NCBI GenBank assembly: GCA_026419775.2
Contig: JAOPGA020001447.1
Location: 1 to 57,127 of the forward strand
Direction of reading: 5' to 3'
Length of the DNA: 57,127 bases
DNA from: Acrasis kona
Lineage: Eukaryota; Heterolobosea; Eutetramitea; Acrasida; Acrasidae
Part shown: positions 52,786 through 57,127 of the stretch, one piece after another
Layout: each line of letters starts with the position of its first letter
Position numbering within the stretch: position 1 is the first letter of the stretch
The notes under the pieces: generated by a model
Told to the model about the DNA's origin: nothing
Databases searched by the model: none
Seen by the model: only the letters and a program-made list of their open reading frames with translations
Translations under genes and position numbers: made by a program

Positions 52786-53414
52786 AGTACCAATTCTACC
52801 AATCCTTCACCCCATCTTGCATTAGAAAAATGTGCGAGGCACAGAAGAAGAGGAGGAAATATTATCGCAATGAAAGTATAAAGAAGAGGGCCCTTGCTGC
52901 ACAGGATGTGCCAGTTATTGACTTTAATACAATCGAGATGACAGAAAAAGAGCGCGACAGATTAGAGGACAACTTTTATGACTGGAACGTGTTTGCAGCA
53001 GTAAAGCTAAACGAACTACTACAGCCAGGGAAGAGAAAGACCAACAAAGATGTGGCCAAAGGCAAGTTGAGCCTGGGACAGACGGGTTTTGCAATGTTTG
53101 ACTCGACATTTGGCAAGCAGAAGGTTGTGGAGAGAAAAATAAAAGTTGGATACAAGACTGTTGATGCCATCAGAGAACCTATCCGAATCTTTGTTTATGA
53201 GTTTGACTCTGTTCCAATACTCCAACAAACATTCAATCCAACTTGGTACGTTAGGTATAATGGAGATGGGCATGGCCAATGGAATGGCATTGTACGTACA
53301 AGGTACATACAAATGACATTATTCTATGTAGAATGGACAAAAGAGATCTACTGTGAGTACGAAACTGAAGTTGAAGCTAGGGTCACAGATAACATATGGA
53401 GGGTGACAGCCTAA
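52770..53414 (+). CDS. Unrecognised 214-residue protein of the island
   Basis: Start ATG at 52770 (MKTNTKYQFYQSFTPSCIRK). A basic, Arg/Lys-rich N-terminus (KKRRKYYRNESIKKR) precedes a helical acidic piece (MTEKERDRLEDNFYDWNVF). The rest is beta-rich and aromatic (YKTVDAIREPIRIFVYEFDS, NPTWYVRYNGDGHGQWNGIV, YIQMTLFYVEWTKEIYCEYE). A nucleic-acid-binding structural protein would fit, but no motif proves it. AT-rich AAATAAATAAAT follows the stop. Confidence 0.55.
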   Translation: MKTNTKYQFYQSFTPSCIRKMCEAQKKRRKYYRNESIKKRALAAQDVPVIDFNTIEMTEKERDRLEDNFYDWNVFAAVKLNELLQPGKRKTNKDVAKGKLSLGQTGFAMFDSTFGKQKVVERKIKVGYKTVDAIREPIRIFVYEFDSVPILQQTFNPTWYVRYNGDGHGQWNGIVRTRYIQMTLFYVEWTKEIYCEYETEVEARVTDNIWRVTA

Positions 53415-53660
53415 CGAAATAAATAAATACATTCATAGTACCTCTTTGTTGGTGTTGGTTATATACGTACACTAACAACTATTGGAATATTTTGCAGTAT
53501 AATTCAGTCCAACATTTATAAACAATTCAGATCTCTTTGAAAATAGTAACTTGTCTTTAAGATCCTTGATGATTTGACAACTCCAACAGATAACAATGCT
53601 TTGTTCCCTGAGTTTTCAACTTCCACTTTGTCAAGGTCTTCACAGTATCAGCACTAAAAC

Positions 53661-54168
53661 TTGACTTGTATTGTAAATATGCGTAAACCAAAACCAAAGT
53701 GTTGCATTTGTGAAGGACAAGCCATCTCACGAGGTACTACTTCAAAAGTATATCTTAAACGTACAGAAAGACATAGTATCACTAAGGATGACGTATCGTT
53801 TTATAAATGGACGTATCGAACAAACGAATGCATGTCTTCGACCATCGACAAAATGCTTGAACAACGTGGCGCGAAGCTGAACAATTTAACACTCTAGTGC
53901 GAAACTGCAACCGAAAAAATAGTAATGTAAACAATCAAGACTCCCAGGAACAAAGATAGAACATCAAGATGATGAGTTTGCAATTATGATACAATTGTTG
54001 AAAGAGACAATCCACACGGACTTTATGATCGATCGAAATCAAATCCCTACCAACTTGTTGAAGAAGCATGAGGTTACTAATCAACAAATTTTGACCGTTA
54101 ATAAACAAATTACATTCACATGCACTTATTACTTGTCTCTAAACCTACGCAAGAATGTTGACAAATGA
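53661..54168 (+). pseudogene. Fragments of an unrecognised zinc-finger-like gene
   Basis: A first piece to 53897 starts near a Cys-x2-Cys knuckle (KPKCCICEGQAISRG) and continues VYLKRTERHSITKDDVSFYK. A second, in another frame (about 53940-54168), reads EHQDDEFAIMIQLLKETIHT and DFMIDRNQIPTNLLKKHEVT. Only one half of a zinc site is visible. Either a two-exon gene or a decaying one. Confidence 0.3.
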
Positions 54169-54179
54169 ACTAACTAGGA

Positions 54180-54639
54180 TTGTGCAGTAATTTCAGAATT
54201 GTACTGCAACCCACTTTGATTCCCCACATCTAAGTCATCAGAGCGAGGTTCAATTGTTCGATCAAATTTTAATTCAATGATTGGTTAAGTGAAATATTTA
54301 AAAGTTGGAATGTGCAAGATAATAAGAGAGTCAAAAGATTGGAAAGTAGTGGCGAAGAAGAAATAAAAGCAATGCTCCTAAAATGTAACTACATAAATGA
54401 TTCCTTTTCTACGTTCTTTGTAATGTGAGACGTCTCGTCAATGTCTTGTATTTTATTTGTTGATCGACCAACAAAAAACGAAACACAGAGTTCTTCCGTC
54501 CCACTGTTGAACCTTCCGACCCATGATGAATCCTCCCATGCACTAAGGAATCCTCCCATGTAATACTGAAATCTCCGATGACATAATAATCCTCCCATAC
54601 TATTTATAGTTTAACATCAACATACGCCAAAGATGACAG
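54180..54639. other. Gene-free boundary stretch of the island
   Basis: No gene seen. Three near-repeats of AATCCTCCCAT occur at about 54529-54597. The homology to the left arm starts just after. Confidence 0.5.
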
Positions 54640-55746
54640 TGGAAATAGAACTGCAGAAAAAGTAGGAAGGGGAATAGTATAAAAACGACATGTAAAATTC
54701 GGTTCGTCACAAAAAACAACAATACAACAAACAATATGAAGTACACAAATGAAACAACAAGAACAGAATGGATAAAGAAACCAGCTGACCAAACAAATCA
54801 AATCAAACGTTGACCTTAATAATGTTGTGGCAGGGACAAGAAGGAGAAAGGATTACAACTATGCCGACACGCTATTTAATGGGAATGTGAACAAACCTGT
54901 ACAAAGACTAAAAGGCAAAAGACTCTCAAAGGCAAAAGAACAGACTTGAAACAAGATTAAAAGCTACAATATGAGCTGCTGTTCAACACGCATGTATCAT
55001 AATAAATGTTTTATATAAAACCATTCTCAGCTTTTTAGAGTTTAACAATGCGCACGATTCCGAATAAGTCTGTCATTACATATCTTGTAGCACCAATAGA
55101 ACCTCTAGAATTCAAGTCGCGTTAGAACAGGAATTGATTACCCCAACTACTTCATTAGCGAAGTATTTTCTACAAACAGCAATGTTCTTGGAAATTAAAC
55201 GTAATGTATATACTCTCGTCGACCAATTAAATACTATCCAATGCGTGTCTCTACATGTGGTCTTATTAAATGATGCTTGTTGTTCTTCAATACATCTTGT
55301 TGTTCTTAAATATCTTGAAGTTGATGGCTTCAAAAATGCATAAAAGGTATCATGAACTCAAAAGTAGTGTGTAGTCATCCAGGAATCATAAATTGATGAT
55401 TAAATGGATTATCTAATCCCTACAGACGGCCAAGTTAGAATTGTTAATTTTCGTTATGCGAAAGGTATGTCTTTGAGAGGATTTCTAAAGTTATCAATTC
55501 TGTTGTCATAAAGGAAGTTTATTTGCTCTTTAGTGTTTTTCTATACTTCTCAAAGTCCCGATCTTTTTTCAAAACACTGACTATCCACTATCGCTTTCCT
55601 TATTCTGCAAGTAACAAAGACATGTTTTGTTCTTGTGTCAAACTCAAAATTGACATGTCGAAAAGTCAAAGTTGTCATTGTAATGCGAGGGAAAAAAATC
55701 CGTTACGTGCTCATCAAATTTCATAATTTTCTTCTATTTCGAACTC

Positions 55747-55752
55747 TATAAA
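55747..55752 (+). promoter_or_regulatory. TATA box in the right arm
   Basis: CTCTATAAATTGG, then an A/C-rich leader with AACACAACACAACACTGC directly before an ATG at 55819. That ATG opens a 32-codon ORF (MNQIHSDKLRLSHGPSSG...) kept nearly unchanged in the left arm. Confidence 0.55.
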
Positions 55753-56047
55753 TTGGCCAACTTCAAACAACAAAAACACAAACAGAAAAGCAAAAACAAA
55801 AACACAACACAACACTGCATGAACCAAATCCATTCGGATAAGCTACGACTATCACATGGACCTTCATCTGGTACCGTATCTTGGAAGTTCTTATCCACAG
55901 CTGCTGCCAAGAGATGAAGAAGGTAAGAAGACTTTCATCAGTTTCCACTAACCTCACACTAGAACAGAACTATCTTCAATCCGGGCACGGTTATCGTCAA
56001 AACACATTGCATGAAACAAATCTAAACGGATAAGCTACGACCATAAC

Positions 56048-56278
56048 ATGGACCTTCATCTGGTACCGTATCTTGGAAGTTCTTATCCATTGCTGCTGCC
56101 AAGAGATGAAGAAGGTAAGAAGACACTTTCATCAGTTTCCACTAACCTCACATTAGAAAACAAATCTATCTATCTTCCATCCAGGCGCGGTTACTATGAC
56201 CAAACAGAAAACGTTGAGAAACCATTGTTTCATACGGTCCTACGATATGGGTTCTGCCCCTTTCGGCTTGTACCATAG
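56048..56278 (+). CDS. Short ORF of the right arm with an in-frame 42-nt intron
   Basis: Counterpart of 13319-13591. It starts MDLHLVPYLGSSYPLLLPRD, then a GTAAGAAG...CACTAAC...TTAG intron. The exon after it differs from the left arm by indels, so the C-terminal peptides diverge. That pattern suggests the protein tail is not under strong selection. No family recognised. Confidence 0.3.
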   Translation: MDLHLVPYLGSSYPLLLPRDEEGKKTLSSVSTNLTLENKSIYLPSRRGYYDQTENVEKPLFHTVLRYGFCPFRLVP

Positions 56279-57127
56279 GTTAACACTGTTAATCTACGGA
56301 ACATGAAGAAACGGCGACCGTCACAGCAAAACTGTGATACATATATCATTCGAAGGTTATGGGTTCCGCTCCTTCTGCTTGTGCCATAGGTTACTCTGTT
56401 GATCTATAGTACATAATGAAACAGCAACCATCACAGCAAAGTGTGATACATATAACCAGTAGGAAGCAACAAAAACACAAACTGACTAGTTACCAGTGGT
56501 GGTACCAACATCAAAGACTGCACCAGCACCCATCACAACCCTGATACCCAAACATTCACTCCAAGTCTTGCATCCTCAAGATCCACGCCATCCCAACCTT
56601 TAAGGCCACACTTTAACCTACTTTCGCAACCAGTAATCGAACGCTACAAGATCAACAACACAACATCATCGACAGCCGATCATACATTCACATCTACAGC
56701 AACTTAGGAGTGATCAAACAACATTACATACGAAGAATCACATCAGTACAACTACCATCTATCTATTCGTCGACCGCACATACTCGCATCGCTTCAACTA
56801 CGAAGGGATTCACGCTCATGTTTCGTAACAACATACCATCATCCGCAACTTCATCAGCAAAGGACATACAGCCCACGTTTCAACCATGAGATTAATACAT
56901 ATATCATTAACAAGACGCATATACACATCAAACTGGCGCCGCTCAACTCCTATTGTAACATCATCGTTTGTCATGTTACTAGAACGCAACCAGATAGAGT
57001 TATACGCCATCGAATCAGAAAGATCATAAGGGGGTTGAGCGGCAACGGCATACACAGTAGAAGAGTAAAACAGAATTGAGCGAAGAGCAAAAAAGTAGAA
57101 GAAAAAATAGAAGGAGAGAGCAAGCAC

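Larger units (their letters stand above)
54640..57127 (+). repeat. Long inverted repeat, right arm B (partner 12555-14985), runs off window end
   Basis: Reverse-complement match to the left arm over its full visible length, with the same TATA box, A/C-rich leader, tandem ~185-bp exon-intron units (about 55820-55995 and 56005-56200) and shorter tandem pair (56270-56450). The final bases (AATAGAAGGAGAGAGCA) match the left arm near 12575, so the window ends at, or just inside, the end of the repeat. Confidence 0.9.

Noticed and set aside
12555-57127. A single 44-kb transposon bounded by terminal inverted repeats
   Set aside because: The interior is mostly ordinary cellular genes, no transposase or integrase was seen, and related repeat fragments also lie inside and outside the arms.

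Overview
The window is nuclear DNA of a free-living protist. A heterolobosean amoeba (Naegleria/Acrasis-like) fits best, but that is an inference. The grounds are AT-rich DNA, very short GT-AG introns (32-66 nt), tightly packed convergent gene pairs, a eukaryotic tRNA-Glu and a type II tRNA-Leu, and a plant-like PPR-DYW RNA-editing protein of the kind known from heteroloboseans and a few other protists. No bacterial, phage, rRNA or CRISPR signal was seen.

Layout. (1) 1-8.2 kb: a partial MYND/C2H2 zinc-finger gene, a truncated ARP5 (INO80 complex) gene divergent from a NatB auxiliary subunit (NAA25) gene with apparent frameshifts, an SGNH hydrolase, and a broken gene. Two copies of a ~230-bp repeat lie here, one ending ARP5 and the other splitting the broken gene. 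(2) 8.2-19.9 kb: gene-poor, repeat-rich DNA with a Thr/Pro (or Gly-Val) hexamer tract, the left arm of a long inverted repeat (12.56-14.99 kb, extended to ~16.05 kb) and one three-exon coiled-coil gene. (3) 19.9-21.2 kb: a GPI-anchored EGF/mucin protein carrying five identical 12-residue peptides. (4) 22.5-45.5 kb: an ordinary gene-dense core with PPR-DYW, tRNA-Glu, a UIM-like protein, an ENTH adaptor, an LSM11-like Sm protein, a PAP2-like membrane protein, a very large beta-propeller gene, a MEST-like hydrolase, tRNA-Leu, a RAE1/F-box/LRR fusion, a DEP-RGS-RGS protein, a four-TM protein and an F-box protein. (5) 45.5-57.1 kb: repeat-rich DNA again. Inverted copies of the left repeat lie at 48.1-49.0 and 54.64-57.13 kb, and between them is a 5.6-kb island of unrecognised ORFs, three or four of them packed head-to-tail on the minus strand.

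By function, the core serves mitochondrial RNA editing (PPR-DYW), endocytosis (ENTH, UIM), G-protein signalling (DEP-RGS), ubiquitin ligase substrate choice (F-box proteins) and RNA processing or export (LSM11-like, RAE1-like). The flanks behave like subtelomeric or otherwise fast-evolving DNA: gene fragments, decayed copies of a dispersed family that still shows conserved introns and TATA promoters, and isolated N calls mostly in repeats. The most unusual items are the peptide-repeat surface protein, the island that splits the inverted repeat, the RAE1-F-box-LRR fusion and a tRNA-Glu with an enlarged D-loop.
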